Positions 8,231 through 18,149 of a stretch of DNA of 64,000 nucleotides are shown here, piece by piece. Location: positions 1-64,000 of the forward strand of contig CAIRBH010000022.1 in NCBI GenBank assembly GCA_903876765.1. Reading direction: 5' to 3'. Numbering within the stretch: position 1 is the stretch's first letter; every line of letters starts with the position of its first letter. This DNA comes from an uncultured Pseudomonadota bacterium. Its GTDB lineage: Bacteria > Pseudomonadota > Gammaproteobacteria > Burkholderiales > Methylophilaceae. A model generated the notes under the pieces. The model ran no database searches, had not been told where the DNA came from, and worked only from the letters and a program-made list of their open reading frames with translations. The position numbers were made by a program, and so were the translations under genes.

Positions 8231-9214
8231 TTAGTGCGCCTCGTCCTTGCTCTGCACTAAAGGCTTATTAGGTTGTGGTGCTTGCAATGCCATTTGCTTA
8301 ACCTGATTAAACATAAAATCTAGTGCATTGTGATCTGTGAATTTTTGTAGAATTTGTTGCCTAAATTCTTGTTCGGTCATTTTTTCTTTGGCACAGACAA
8401 ATGCCCAAGGCAGTACGATGGCGTCTTTGATTAAATCAGCTACGTCAAACACCAGCGCACCTCTACGCGTTTTGCCATGCATAACGGCAAACCCATGTGG
8501 GATGCCGAGTACCCATAGCGTTGTGGCGGCAAATCCATAGGCAAGATAATTGCCATGATTTAAAAATGCATTAGCTAGGTCTTGTCCGTCATGCTGGCGG
8601 TTAAAGTCAGTGATATTTGTGGCACGGGTTGCCATTTTGTATAGTTGTTTGGTGAGGCTGGCCTCATGCATGAGTAAATCACCCACTTTAGTAACCGCTT
8701 GAATTTGATGACTATAGCGTTGCAATGCTTGCATGGTGATTGATTCATCACTACTAAATCCGTCTGCTTGGAGTTCTTTGTCTTTTTGCCATACCGTTTT
8801 AAGGTAGTCAACACGGGCTTGCTGAAAAGATTTGGCGACTTGCAGGCGTTTTGTTTCATCAAACCAGAAACTGAGCCAGCCTTGCACATATTCGGTGGGA
8901 CGGTATTCGCTTTGCGGTGACATCCATTCAATTTCTGTCGCCATGAGTAGTGGTGTGCCACCTCCTCCGCAAAATCCGACCAAGACCCCTGCTTGTGCTA
9001 ACATACGCATGGCGGCTTGCGTGATAGACGTTCCCGTGCCGAGCAAAATGCAAGTAGTATTGGCTATAGGAATATTCCAATAGTAATTTTCATCTTTCAT
9101 TTCAGTGAGATAAAGAACTCGCCCATCTTTTTGCATGACGCGACAGTGCTCCAATAAATAAATATTGGCGCGCTTGGAATGCAATATTGCTTTCAGGTCA
9201 GTGAGTTGCTCCAT
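8231..9214 (-). CDS. cas1: Cas1, type I-F spacer integrase
   Basis: This 327-aa metal-dependent integrase forms the adaptation complex with Cas2-3. The glycine-rich segment GTSITQAAMRMLAQAGVLVG (residues 61-80) and FCGGGGTPL are characteristic of the I-F subtype. Likely metal ligands are Glu184 (MHEASLTKQLY), His246 (VMHGKTRRGAL) and Asp257/Asp260 (FDVADLIKD). It is the first gene of the operon. The ATG at 9214 has no strong Shine-Dalgarno (the upstream region is A-rich), which may keep adaptation proteins low. All catalytic residues are present, so the array should be able to grow. Confidence 0.97.
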   Translation of the reverse strand: MEQLTDLKAILHSKRANIYLLEHCRVMQKDGRVLYLTEMKDENYYWNIPIANTTCILLGTGTSITQAAMRMLAQAGVLVGFCGGGGTPLLMATEIEWMSPQSEYRPTEYVQGWLSFWFDETKRLQVAKSFQQARVDYLKTVWQKDKELQADGFSSDESITMQALQRYSHQIQAVTKVGDLLMHEASLTKQLYKMATRATNITDFNRQHDGQDLANAFLNHGNYLAYGFAATTLWVLGIPHGFAVMHGKTRRGALVFDVADLIKDAIVLPWAFVCAKEKMTEQEFRQQILQKFTDHNALDFMFNQVKQMALQAPQPNKPLVQSKDEAH

Positions 9215-9566
9215 ATTTTTTGCTTTGATTTAGTTCATACTTATTACTTCACTTTCACCTTTAATTTTTAATTTTTGACGGACTATCACTTTTATTTAGT
9301 AGAAAATTCGTACTTCTAATATTTCTACTTTATCCAAAAATTATGATATCACACTGTTATCAATAAATTAGGTGAGTCTGATCTAAATTATTGCCAAAAA
9401 CACCGCTAGGCAAGCGTATAAACGGTTTTTTAACTCTCTTCAAATGATGGGGATATTACAAAAACGCTAGACTGCAAATCATTGCTACAGGTATTATCTG
9501 ACTATATTCTTACGGTAGGCTTTAACTTGGCTTGAATCTAAAAATTTCATTTTCTAAGGCGTCACT
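9215..9566. other. Divergent intergenic region: cas operon promoter and promoter of the 9567 gene
   Basis: This is 352 bp of AT-rich sequence without a credible ORF. It separates the minus-strand cas operon from the plus-strand greB cluster, so it must hold two divergent promoters. An imperfect 19-bp palindrome (TGATA...TATCA, 9344-9362; 7 of 9 pairs) could be an operator, but this is speculative. TATATT near 9502 and TAAGGCG just before the ATG at 9567 are plausible -10 and ribosome-site elements for the plus-strand gene. I could not assign -35/-10 boxes to the cas operon with confidence. Confidence 0.5.
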
Positions 9567-9944
9567 ATGTTAGCTAATTTAAAAAGCAGGTTTAAGTATG
9601 CATTATGGCTATTCATCTTGCCTATTGCGCTGTTTTCGCTATACACATGGGCATCGCTGCATTGGGTGTATTCATCGGGTGAACGTGCAGGCTATGTACA
9701 AAAATTTTCGCTCAAAGGCTATGTGTGTAAAACTTGGGAAGGCGAGATTGTTTTAGTCTCTATGCCAGGCACACAAGCCGAAAAATTTACCTTTACCGTT
9801 AAAGATGAGACTGTTGCTAAAAAAGTAAACGACTCGTTGGGGACTAGGGTGAAGCTAGTTTATGAAGAACACAAAGGCATTCCATCTTCTTGCTTTGGCG
9901 AAACAGCTTACTTTGTACAAGATGTGCGTTTTTTAGAAAAATAA
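9567..9944 (+). CDS. Conserved small membrane-anchored protein of unknown function
   Basis: This 125-aa protein has one N-terminal membrane segment (about residues 11-31, YALWLFILPIALFSLYTWA) and a soluble, probably periplasmic, C-terminal part. The part after the membrane contains YSSGERAGYVQKFS, a conserved KTWEGE segment and two cysteines (in VCKTW and SSCFG) that could form a disulfide. I recall similar proteins in many Gram-negative genomes, sometimes mislabelled 6-phosphogluconate dehydrogenase; nothing here supports an enzyme of that kind. It lies 24 bp before greB and is probably cotranscribed. The function is unknown. Confidence 0.8.
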   Translation: MLANLKSRFKYALWLFILPIALFSLYTWASLHWVYSSGERAGYVQKFSLKGYVCKTWEGEIVLVSMPGTQAEKFTFTVKDETVAKKVNDSLGTRVKLVYEEHKGIPSSCFGETAYFVQDVRFLEK

Positions 9945-9968
9945 GCCTAAATTCATTACTCTTAAACT

Positions 9969-10472
9969 ATGGCCGACGAAAAAAACTATATCACCCCAGA
10001 AGGCCACGCGGCGATTGAAGCTGAGTTTCACGAACTACTTAAGGTAGAGCGCCCCGCTTTGGTTAAGGTAGTCTCTTGGGCGGCGGGCAATGGCGATAGA
10101 AGCGAAAATGGCGATTATATTTATGGAAAAAGGCGCCTGCGCCAGATTGATAGTCGCTTACGCTTTTTAATGCAACGCATGGATGCCGCGGTTATTGTCG
10201 ATCCAGCGAGTCAGCTAGGCTTAGAAAAAGTATTTTTTGGGGCATGGGTCACTTTGTTTTCACTAAAAAATAATACCGAGCACACTTATCGCATTGTCGG
10301 TAAAGATGAATTAGCCCCTTCTATGGGCTATATTAGTTGGGTTTCCCCATTGGCTCGGGCCATGCTGGGTAAACAAATAGGCGATATTGTGAAAGTGACT
10401 GCGCCTGCAGGTGATGAGCAATATGAGATTATTGATGTGCAATATCAATTAACCAACACTCAAGATAACTAA
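9969..10472 (+). CDS. greB: Transcription elongation factor GreB
   Basis: This 167-aa Gre factor rescues backtracked RNA polymerase by stimulating transcript cleavage through the secondary channel. The N-terminal coiled coil (residues 1-78) contains the GreB-type tip SENGDYIYGKRRLRQIDSRL, with the acidic residues that position the catalytic metal. The C-terminal FKBP-like domain follows (FFGAWVTLFSL through KQIGDIVKVTAP). The DYIYGKRRLR sequence favours GreB over GreA. Length is normal. It is followed after 17 bp by earP. Confidence 0.95.
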   Translation: MADEKNYITPEGHAAIEAEFHELLKVERPALVKVVSWAAGNGDRSENGDYIYGKRRLRQIDSRLRFLMQRMDAAVIVDPASQLGLEKVFFGAWVTLFSLKNNTEHTYRIVGKDELAPSMGYISWVSPLARAMLGKQIGDIVKVTAPAGDEQYEIIDVQYQLTNTQDN

Positions 10473-10489
10473 AAAAACTTAAGCATACA

Positions 10490-11647
10490 ATGAGTCAATC
10501 AGACCGTCCTTGCTGGGACATTTTTTGTAAAATTGTCGATAATTACGGTGATATTGGCATTTGTTGGAGACTAAGCCAGCAGTTGGTCAACGAGCATCAT
10601 GTAAATGTGCGGCTGTTTATTGATCACTTAAATGTTGCAAGCAAAATCATCCCCTTGTTAAATGCTAATGGCCCGTTGCAATACATTCATGGCGTTGCCG
10701 TATGTGCTTGGCCAACGGCAGATACATTGCCAGCTAAAGTTGTGATTGAGACTTTTTCCTGCCAACTGCCTGAAAGCTATGTAGCGCGTATGACGGAACT
10801 ACAGTCGGTGTGGATTAATCTCGAATATTTATCCGCAGAAATTTGGGTTGGCGATTTCCATGCAAAACCATCACCACAAGCTAAATTCAATATAACCAGA
10901 CATTTCTTTTTTCCTGGTTTTACAGAAAAAACAGGTGGCTTAATTCGCGAAAAAAACTTAATGTCCAAGCGCGATGAATTTCTAAATAGCGCAAGCCAAC
11001 AAACAAAATTCTGGCAAGAATTAGCTGTTGATCAGCTGATCGTTAAAAACTCACTGAAAATTTCATTGTTTTGCTACCCGCAAGCGAATGTTTTGCCGTT
11101 AGTTTCCGCATTAATTTCCCAACAACAGAATTCCACACTATTTATTACATTTAACGACACAATAACCACATTAAGTGACATTTTTGCTGATTTTAAACAA
11201 ATTAATGCCAATACGTTGACAAAAGAAAACATTACTATATTCTTTTTACCGTTTTTATCTCAAGCGCATTACGACCGCTTACTTTGGGCATGCGACTTAA
11301 ATTTTGTGCGCGGCGAAGATAGTTGGATACGTGCTATTTGGGCAAGCAAAGCTTTTATCTGGCAACCTTACCTACAAACTGAAGCAACCCATATCAAAAA
11401 AATGCAAGCTTTCTTAGACTTGTATTTATCTCATGCTACTAAAGAAATCCAAACACTGCTGACCAATGCTTATCTAGCTTGGTCAACGCCTCAGGCTAAT
11501 GCTGAAGTAAATTTGATAGATTTTATTCATGCACTGCCTAAGCTCAACAGTTATGCCGCTCAGCAAGCGGATAGGTTTGCTGGTCAAACAGATCTTGCTA
11601 GTAATTTGCACAGTTTTAGTGAGAAATTAGCGAAAAATAAGGTATAA
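10490..11647 (+). CDS. earP: EarP, EF-P arginine-32 rhamnosyltransferase
   Basis: This 385-aa GT-B fold inverting glycosyltransferase moves rhamnose from dTDP-L-rhamnose to Arg32 of EF-P. The N-terminal signature is [18 protein letters not shown], with the conserved aspartates Asp17 and Asp21. The nucleotide-sugar motif FVRGEDSW lies near residues 272-279, with Glu276 corresponding to the conserved glutamate. The gene sits directly upstream of efp, and that EF-P does have arginine at position 32. The dTDP-rhamnose pathway genes are not in this window. Confidence 0.96.
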   Translation: MSQSDRPCWDIFCKIVDNYGDIGICWRLSQQLVNEHHVNVRLFIDHLNVASKIIPLLNANGPLQYIHGVAVCAWPTADTLPAKVVIETFSCQLPESYVARMTELQSVWINLEYLSAEIWVGDFHAKPSPQAKFNITRHFFFPGFTEKTGGLIREKNLMSKRDEFLNSASQQTKFWQELAVDQLIVKNSLKISLFCYPQANVLPLVSALISQQQNSTLFITFNDTITTLSDIFADFKQINANTLTKENITIFFLPFLSQAHYDRLLWACDLNFVRGEDSWIRAIWASKAFIWQPYLQTEATHIKKMQAFLDLYLSHATKEIQTLLTNAYLAWSTPQANAEVNLIDFIHALPKLNSYAAQQADRFAGQTDLASNLHSFSEKLAKNKV

Positions 11648-11648
11648 T
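11643..11648 (+). promoter_or_regulatory. Possible efp promoter -10 box
   Basis: A perfect TATAAT overlaps the end of earP, about 80 nt before the efp start codon. No good -35 hexamer is visible 16-18 nt upstream. An efp-specific promoter makes sense because EF-P is far more abundant than its modifying enzyme. The call rests on one hexamer only. Confidence 0.35.
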
Positions 11649-11727
11649 TTCTGGTTACAATGCGCCTCCTAGCAATAGGCAGTTAGCCAAACTTATTAAC
11701 TCAATTCTTAACTTAGCAGGGCAATTT

Positions 11728-12288
11728 ATGAAAACAGCACAAGAACTTCGCGCCGGTAACGTCATTATGGTCGGCAGTGATCCATTAGTAGTGGTGAAAG
11801 CCGAATACACTAAATCTGGCCGCAGCACTGCTGTAGTAAAAATGAAATTCAAAAATTTATTAACAGATACCCCTAGTGAGACGATATACGGTGCGGGCGA
11901 TAAATTTGAAGTAATTGTGCTTGAGAAAAAAGAAGCTACTTATTCTTACTTTGCTGACCCAAGCTATGTTTTTATGGATGCAGACTATAACCAATACGAC
12001 GTAGATGCAGAGTTTATGCAAGATGTGCTGCCCTACTTAGAAGATGGCATGGCTGTTGATATTCGTTTTTACAGTGAAAAGCCTATTTCTGTTGAATTAC
12101 CAACCACGGTCGTGCGTGAAATCACTTACACAGAGCCAGCCGTCAAAGGTGATACCTCTGGTAAAGTGATGAAACCAGCTAAAATTGCATCTGGTTTTGA
12201 GTTCCAAGTACCTCTATTTTGTGCACAAGGCGACAAAATTGAGATTGATACACGCACAGGTGAATACAGAAACCGCGTATTAAAATAA
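11728..12288 (+). CDS. efp: Elongation factor P (Arg32 type)
   Basis: This 186-aa EF-P relieves ribosome stalling at polyproline stretches by binding between the P and E sites. The KOW-like N-terminal domain carries the loop TKSGRSTA with Arg32 at its tip, the residue rhamnosylated by EarP; the lysine-type EpmA/GenX route is therefore not expected. Two OB domains follow, ending GEYRNRVLK. Length is normal. It lies 80 bp after earP and is followed by an intrinsic terminator. Confidence 0.97.
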   Translation: MKTAQELRAGNVIMVGSDPLVVVKAEYTKSGRSTAVVKMKFKNLLTDTPSETIYGAGDKFEVIVLEKKEATYSYFADPSYVFMDADYNQYDVDAEFMQDVLPYLEDGMAVDIRFYSEKPISVELPTTVVREITYTEPAVKGDTSGKVMKPAKIASGFEFQVPLFCAQGDKIEIDTRTGEYRNRVLK

Positions 12289-12317
12289 GCACTAGCGTTT
12301 CGCCAGTCAATACTTTG

Positions 12318-12345
12318 AAAAGGGGGCAAATTAGCTCCCTTTTTT
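12318..12345 (+). terminator. Intrinsic terminator after efp
   Basis: The hairpin GGGGGC-AAATTA-GCTCCC (one G-T wobble) is followed by six T residues. It lies about 30 bp past the efp stop and separates the earP-efp transcript from rpiA. Confidence 0.85.
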
Positions 12346-12418
12346 AGTGCCTAAAAAATCCTAATCGCGCTATTATAGTGCCTACTTAGATTGAAAATGA
12401 GCAACTTAGGGGCAGATA

Positions 12419-13099
12419 ATGAACGACAAACAATTAGTCGCTTTACAAGCCGCAAAATACGTTAAAAGTGGCATGCTAATTGGCTTAGGCACAGGTTCTA
12501 CCGCCAATTATTTTATTGCAGAGCTTGCACGACTGCAGCGTGATGAAGGCTTAAAAGTAACGACAGTCGCGAGTTCTACCATTAGCGGGCAAAATGCCCA
12601 ATCACTAAATTTACCTATAGTCGCTTTAGAGCATATCAGCAGCATAGATTTATACGTGGATGGCGCTGATGAAATAACCCCTGAGAAGACCTTACTTAAA
12701 GGTCGCGGCAGTGATTTAGTCAAAGAAAAACTGCTAGCAAAAGCCGCAAAGCAATTTATTGCAGTAGCTGATGCTAGTAAATTAGTCAGCCATATCGGCC
12801 AAAATTTCGTCATTCCCATTGAGGTTATCCCTTTTGCTTGGCAACTAGCAAAAGCAAGTTTGGAAGACATTGGTGGCGTAGGGGATTTACGGCCTAATGC
12901 GGCTAATGATGGATTTTGGATCACCTCACATGGCAGCTATGTGCTGGACATGAAGTTTGATAAGAACTTAGACGCAAGCGCTTTAAATAGCCTAATCAAT
13001 AACACGCCTGGCGTGGTGGAACACGGCATTTTTTACCAGCTAGCTGATATTGTTTTAATCGCCGATAATGGCGCAGTGAGCGAGCTAAGTGCTTACTAA
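12419..13099 (+). CDS. rpiA: Ribose-5-phosphate isomerase A
   Basis: This 226-aa cytoplasmic enzyme interconverts ribose 5-phosphate and ribulose 5-phosphate. It serves the pentose phosphate pathway and, in a methylotroph, the rearrangement branch of the ribulose monophosphate cycle. The phosphate-binding segment GLGTGSTANYF lies near residues 22-32, and DLYVDGADEI and LLKGRGSDLVKEKLL are the other RpiA signatures. Length is normal. AGGGGCAGATA precedes the ATG. The downstream lipoprotein gene begins only 22 bp after its stop. Confidence 0.96.
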   Translation: MNDKQLVALQAAKYVKSGMLIGLGTGSTANYFIAELARLQRDEGLKVTTVASSTISGQNAQSLNLPIVALEHISSIDLYVDGADEITPEKTLLKGRGSDLVKEKLLAKAAKQFIAVADASKLVSHIGQNFVIPIEVIPFAWQLAKASLEDIGGVGDLRPNAANDGFWITSHGSYVLDMKFDKNLDASALNSLINNTPGVVEHGIFYQLADIVLIADNGAVSELSAY

Positions 13100-13121
13100 A
13101 GCCAGCCAACATAAACACATT

Positions 13122-14522
13122 ATGCGTTTATGTCTGACTTTACTAGCTTGTTTGTTATTAACAAGCTGCAATCCCTCAGATCCAGTTGAGTCTGCACCCC
13201 ATATTAACCCTACAAAAAAAGAAATAGTCTTTGTCACCCATAACGGCCCTAGCACCTACTACCTAGACAACGATAATCAGCCAGCTGGCATGGAATATGA
13301 CTTAGCTGTTTTATTCGTTAAGGAATATTTTCCGTCCTATGAAATACGCTTTTTAGTAGCAGACAGCATCAGCGACGTCATTCCCAGCTTACTCAAAGCT
13401 AAAGCACATATTGCTGCGGCAAGCTTAACTGTAACTGACATGCGCGAGCACTTGGTGCAATTCTCTAAACCCTATCAAGACACGCAGCAGCAGCTTATTT
13501 TTAATAACGAAGTGAATAATAAGCCTAAAGCCATCAGCGAAATTTTTGATAAGAAAATTGCTGTTCCAGCAGGCACAAGCTATGCCGAGCGTTTAACTGG
13601 CATGCAAAAAAAATACCCTCAACTTAAATGGCTTAGCAAAAGTCACACCAATACAGAAACTTTACTAGAAGAAGTTGCCGACGGCTTAGTCGATTACACC
13701 TTGGCCGACAGCCATTTAGCAGCTTTAATGCAAAACTATTACCCAAATTTAGATGTTGCGATGCCCATAGGGCCTCAAGAGCAAATTGCTTGGGCGATGT
13801 CAAAAAATGCTGACCCGCAGCTCATCATTAAAGTAAATGCTTTTTTTGCAAAAATTAAACAAGATGGCACGTTGCGTAATCTGCTAGATCGCTATTACGG
13901 TCATAACAATCGGCTTAATACGCTAGATGTGACGACTTTCCTTGAGCATAGCAATAGCCTGCTGCCCAAGTACATTCATTTATTTAAGCAGGCTGAAAAC
14001 ATCACTGGTTTAGACTGGCGCTTGCTTGCAGCGGTGAGTTATAGAGAATCTCACTGGGATACTTACAATACCTCGCCGACTAATGTGCGTGGATTGATGA
14101 TGCTAACCGAAGGTACGGCAGATTTGATGGGCGTGACCGACCGCTTAGATCCTAAGCAAAGCATACCTGCTGGGGCTAAATATTTACTTAAGTTAAGAGA
14201 CTCCATGCCAGAGCGGATTCCAGAGCCAGACCGGACTTATATGGCGCTGGCGGCTTACAATATAGGCTATGCTCATGTGGAAGATGCAAGAGTACTGGCT
14301 GCTCACCTCAAGCTCAACCCAGATAGCTGGGCAGATGTGAAAAAAACTTTAGTCTTACTTAAAAACCCTGACTATTACACTACAGCAAAATTTGGTTATG
14401 CCAGCGGCGGCGCGCCAGTAATTTTTGTAGAATCAGTACGCAGCTATCAGCGCATCTTGGAACGCTATCAACCTAACAACAATCTAAACGCAAATCCGTT
14501 CAAAGTGGCATTTGCAAATTAA
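13122..14522 (+). CDS. MltF-like membrane-bound lytic murein transglycosylase (lipoprotein)
   Basis: The 466-aa product starts with a lipoprotein signal peptide ending in the lipobox LLTSC (Cys16), so it is probably anchored in the outer membrane. Residues about 35-265 form a solute-binding domain of SBP_bac_3 type (NGPSTYYLDNDNQPAGMEYDLA). Residues about 285-430 form an SLT lysozyme-like domain with probable catalytic Glu309 in YRESHWD, plus NVRGLMML and AAYNIGYAH. It should cleave peptidoglycan to 1,6-anhydro products. A GTG at 13089, inside rpiA, is an alternative start, but ATG 13122 gives the proper signal peptide. The two-domain order is that of MltF (YfhD). Confidence 0.9.
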   Translation: MRLCLTLLACLLLTSCNPSDPVESAPHINPTKKEIVFVTHNGPSTYYLDNDNQPAGMEYDLAVLFVKEYFPSYEIRFLVADSISDVIPSLLKAKAHIAAASLTVTDMREHLVQFSKPYQDTQQQLIFNNEVNNKPKAISEIFDKKIAVPAGTSYAERLTGMQKKYPQLKWLSKSHTNTETLLEEVADGLVDYTLADSHLAALMQNYYPNLDVAMPIGPQEQIAWAMSKNADPQLIIKVNAFFAKIKQDGTLRNLLDRYYGHNNRLNTLDVTTFLEHSNSLLPKYIHLFKQAENITGLDWRLLAAVSYRESHWDTYNTSPTNVRGLMMLTEGTADLMGVTDRLDPKQSIPAGAKYLLKLRDSMPERIPEPDRTYMALAAYNIGYAHVEDARVLAAHLKLNPDSWADVKKTLVLLKNPDYYTTAKFGYASGGAPVIFVESVRSYQRILERYQPNNNLNANPFKVAFAN

Positions 14523-14531
14523 CGGCTGCAA

Positions 14532-14548
14532 TCTAGCATTGCGCTAGA
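14532..14548 (+). terminator. Weak hairpin between convergent genes
   Basis: The stem TCTAGC-ATTGC-GCTAGA lies just after the transglycosylase stop. A run of six T occurs about 11 nt later rather than directly after the stem, so its terminator activity is doubtful. Confidence 0.3.
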
Positions 14549-14576
14549 CCTTAATTGAATTTTTTAACTAAATTTC

Positions 14577-15854
<1,278 letters not shown>

Positions 15855-15869
15855 TTAAATCCCTTAAGA

Positions 15870-17192
15870 TTACTTTTTTGCTTTTTTCTCAAGTGCGCGT
15901 TGATCCAACTCGCGCAAATGGGCTAATTTTTCCGTAATTTTACCTTCTAAGCCACGTGGTGTGGGCATATAAAATTGTGGTGGCGTTAAATCATCAGGAA
16001 AATAATCCACGCCAGCCGCATAGGCTTCAGGTTCATTGTGGGCGTAGCGGTATTCCTTACCGTAATCTAGCGCTTTCATGAGCTTAGTCGGCGCATTTCT
16101 AAGATGCAAAGGCACAGGCCTAGATTTGTCTTGCGCGACAAAAGCTTTGGCTTGATTATAAGCGTGATAAGACGCGTTGCTTTTAGCCGCCACTGCCAAA
16201 TAAATCACCGCATTAGACAGCGCCAACTCGCCCTCTGGTGAGCCTAAGCGCTCATAAATTTGGCAGGCTTCAAGCGCCATGCTTTGCGCTCGTGGGTCGG
16301 CTAAGCCTATGTCTTCTATTGCCATGCGCACGATGCGCCGCCCTAAGTAAAGTGGATCTGCGCCGCCATCTATCATGCGCAAAAACCAATATAAAGCTGC
16401 ATCAGGGTTTGAGCCGCGCACCGATTTATGCAGGGCTGAGATTTGGTCATAAAATGCTTCGCCACCCTTGTCAAAGCGCCTGAGCTTGCTGGCCATGGTG
16501 GTGTGTAAAAAAGCTTCATCAATTTGGCTGACTGCCGCTCCTTCGGCGGCATTAAATAGACTTTCAACAAAATTAAGCAAGCGCCTAGCGTCGCCATCCG
16601 CATAAGCAATGATTTGCTCACGTACTTCATCAGCTATGCTGATATTTGCCGCCACTAAAGCCTGCGCACGTTGCAGCAATAAGGCTAATTCTGTCTCAGA
16701 TAATGCGTTCAGTACAAAAACCTGTGAACGGCTTAATAGCGCGCTATTGACTTCAAATGAAGGGTTTTCTGTGGTGGCTCCTATAAAGGTAATTAAGCCA
16801 CTTTCCACAAAGGGCAAGAAAGCGTCTTGCTGACCTTTATTAAAACGATGTACTTCATCGACAAATAAAATAGTTTTACGACCATGTTGTTGCAGTGTCA
16901 GTTCGGCACGCTCTACCGCATCACGAATATCTTTAATGCCAGATAAAACGGCAGACAGTGGAATGAAATCAGCGTCCGCCGTATTGGCAATTAGGCGTGC
17001 CAAGGTAGTTTTACCTACGCCAGGCGGTCCCCACAAAATCATTGAAGGCAATTTGCCAGATTGAAATGCTAAGCGCAGCGGCTTGCTTTCGCCTAAAAGA
17101 TGTGACTGCCCTACCACTTCATCTAAGGTTTTAGGGCGCAAACGCTCTGCAAGCGGGGCATCTGGGGTATGAGGTTGAAATAAGCTATTCAA
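15870..17192 (-). CDS. rarA: Replication-associated recombination protein RarA (MgsA)
   Basis: This 440-aa AAA+ ATPase, related to clamp loaders and RuvB, acts at stalled replication forks. Walker A is GPPGVGKT (residues 55-62), and Walker B with its extension is FVDEVHRFNKGQQDAFLP near residues 109-126. The sensor region is ATTENPSFEVNSALLSRSQVF, and the C-terminal tetramerisation domain contains RRIVRMAIEDIGLADPRA. The gene starts 15 bp upstream of serS and would normally follow lolA; here a secretion locus of about 5.7 kb lies between them. Length and motifs are normal. Confidence 0.95.
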   Translation of the reverse strand: MNSLFQPHTPDAPLAERLRPKTLDEVVGQSHLLGESKPLRLAFQSGKLPSMILWGPPGVGKTTLARLIANTADADFIPLSAVLSGIKDIRDAVERAELTLQQHGRKTILFVDEVHRFNKGQQDAFLPFVESGLITFIGATTENPSFEVNSALLSRSQVFVLNALSETELALLLQRAQALVAANISIADEVREQIIAYADGDARRLLNFVESLFNAAEGAAVSQIDEAFLHTTMASKLRRFDKGGEAFYDQISALHKSVRGSNPDAALYWFLRMIDGGADPLYLGRRIVRMAIEDIGLADPRAQSMALEACQIYERLGSPEGELALSNAVIYLAVAAKSNASYHAYNQAKAFVAQDKSRPVPLHLRNAPTKLMKALDYGKEYRYAHNEPEAYAAGVDYFPDDLTPPQFYMPTPRGLEGKITEKLAHLRELDQRALEKKAKK

Positions 17193-17227
17193 AATGAGTA
17201 TGGATTACTGTGCAATGATTATAGATT

Positions 17228-17245
17228 ACCTGCATATTAGCAGGT
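17228..17245 (-). terminator. Possible terminator hairpin at the end of the two-partner secretion locus
   Basis: ACCTGC-TAATAT-GCAGGT (minus strand) forms a 6-bp stem between the FecR-domain gene and rarA. The following bases AATCTATAATC are only moderately T-rich, so termination is uncertain. The rarA promoter must also lie in this 175-bp interval. Confidence 0.3.
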
Positions 17246-17367
17246 GGCAAGACTAGAGAATAGCGCTCTGAAATTTTTAGCGTTGGCGATAACGCTCAAT
17301 TATCGACAATCACCTAATTATCCTAGCAGACAGACACTACAAAAACTATCCAGCACTGAGATTTGAA

Positions 17368-18135
17368 TTATTGTATGGAGCAGCTAGGTTCAGCCGAAGT
17401 TGCGCTAGCATCCGACCTAGATTGTTGATTTTCAGCTAGATTAGGCAGCATTGCACCGTCTTGCTCACTAGCGTGTTTTTTCTTTTCATCTAACTTCGGA
17501 ATACTAGCCGGTGGCGTAAAGCCAATACCTGGGTCTTGTGGCAGGGGCACTGGTGGCTGGTTAGTAGCAGCAAAACCAGCCTGCCCAGCCTTAATAGCTA
17601 AGCTACCCTGCGTGTTAGCAGCCAATACCTCACCAAAACGCACGGCTACATAAGTGCCATCGTCCATAGCACCACAATCTGCCTGACACACGCGCAAATC
17701 GTATTGAGTACCGCGAACACCTATGATAGCGGTTGGCGTATTAGCCTGATACGCATCACGGTTACCGCGTTTGCTAATAAGTCCAGTAATCGCTCTAAAA
17801 CCACCTTTGATAGTACGAAATATAAAGCTATCTTGCGCAGGTTGATCTTTGTTATAAAAATAATTTTCTATTTTAAGTTGCGTGTCAGGTCTAATCACCA
17901 TTTCGCCACCGTCACTTAGCTCTATACGCGCAAAACCATTTATCCCAGTAATCACAGTATCCCCCTGCACCACCCGAACCCCTGCCGCCCCTACCACACG
18001 ACTACCATCGGCTTTTTGCACAGCCACCTGACCTGAAAGGTGCGTGAGCTTACCATCGGCCATCGCAGCTGATGTCACACTTATTAGCACTATGGCCAGC
18101 AGATAAGTCACATAAGGTTTTAAATAACTAAGCAT
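17368..18135 (-). CDS. Secreted FecR-domain protein
   Basis: The 255-aa product begins with a Sec signal peptide (MLSYLKPYVTYLLAIVLISV, cleaved near AMA-DG). A FecR-type domain covers about residues 30-150, with GVRVVQGDTVITGINGFARI, then MVIRPDTQLKIENY and the later TAIIGVRGTQYDLRV. The C-terminal third is low-complexity, with proline and charged stretches. Domains of this type occur in periplasmic proteins, not only in sigma-factor regulation. Start choice: a longer frame from ATG 18165 overlaps the adhesin gene by 16 bp, but ATG 18135 follows AGAGG and gives a clean signal peptide. It is the third gene of the secretion operon; a role in surface display or sensing is a guess. Confidence 0.8.
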   Translation of the reverse strand: MLSYLKPYVTYLLAIVLISVTSAAMADGKLTHLSGQVAVQKADGSRVVGAAGVRVVQGDTVITGINGFARIELSDGGEMVIRPDTQLKIENYFYNKDQPAQDSFIFRTIKGGFRAITGLISKRGNRDAYQANTPTAIIGVRGTQYDLRVCQADCGAMDDGTYVAVRFGEVLAANTQGSLAIKAGQAGFAATNQPPVPLPQDPGIGFTPPASIPKLDEKKKHASEQDGAMLPNLAENQQSRSDASATSAEPSCSIQ

Positions 18136-18149
18136 ACTCAAGCCTCTGA

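Noticed and set aside
9344..9362. Operator palindrome in the cas-greB intergenic region
   Set aside because: Only 7 of 9 pairs match, and such imperfect palindromes are expected by chance in A+T-rich DNA. Mentioned but not listed as a site.
9567..9944. 6-phosphogluconate dehydrogenase
   Set aside because: I recall homologues being labelled so in databases, but 125 aa with one membrane helix and no Rossmann fold cannot be that enzyme.
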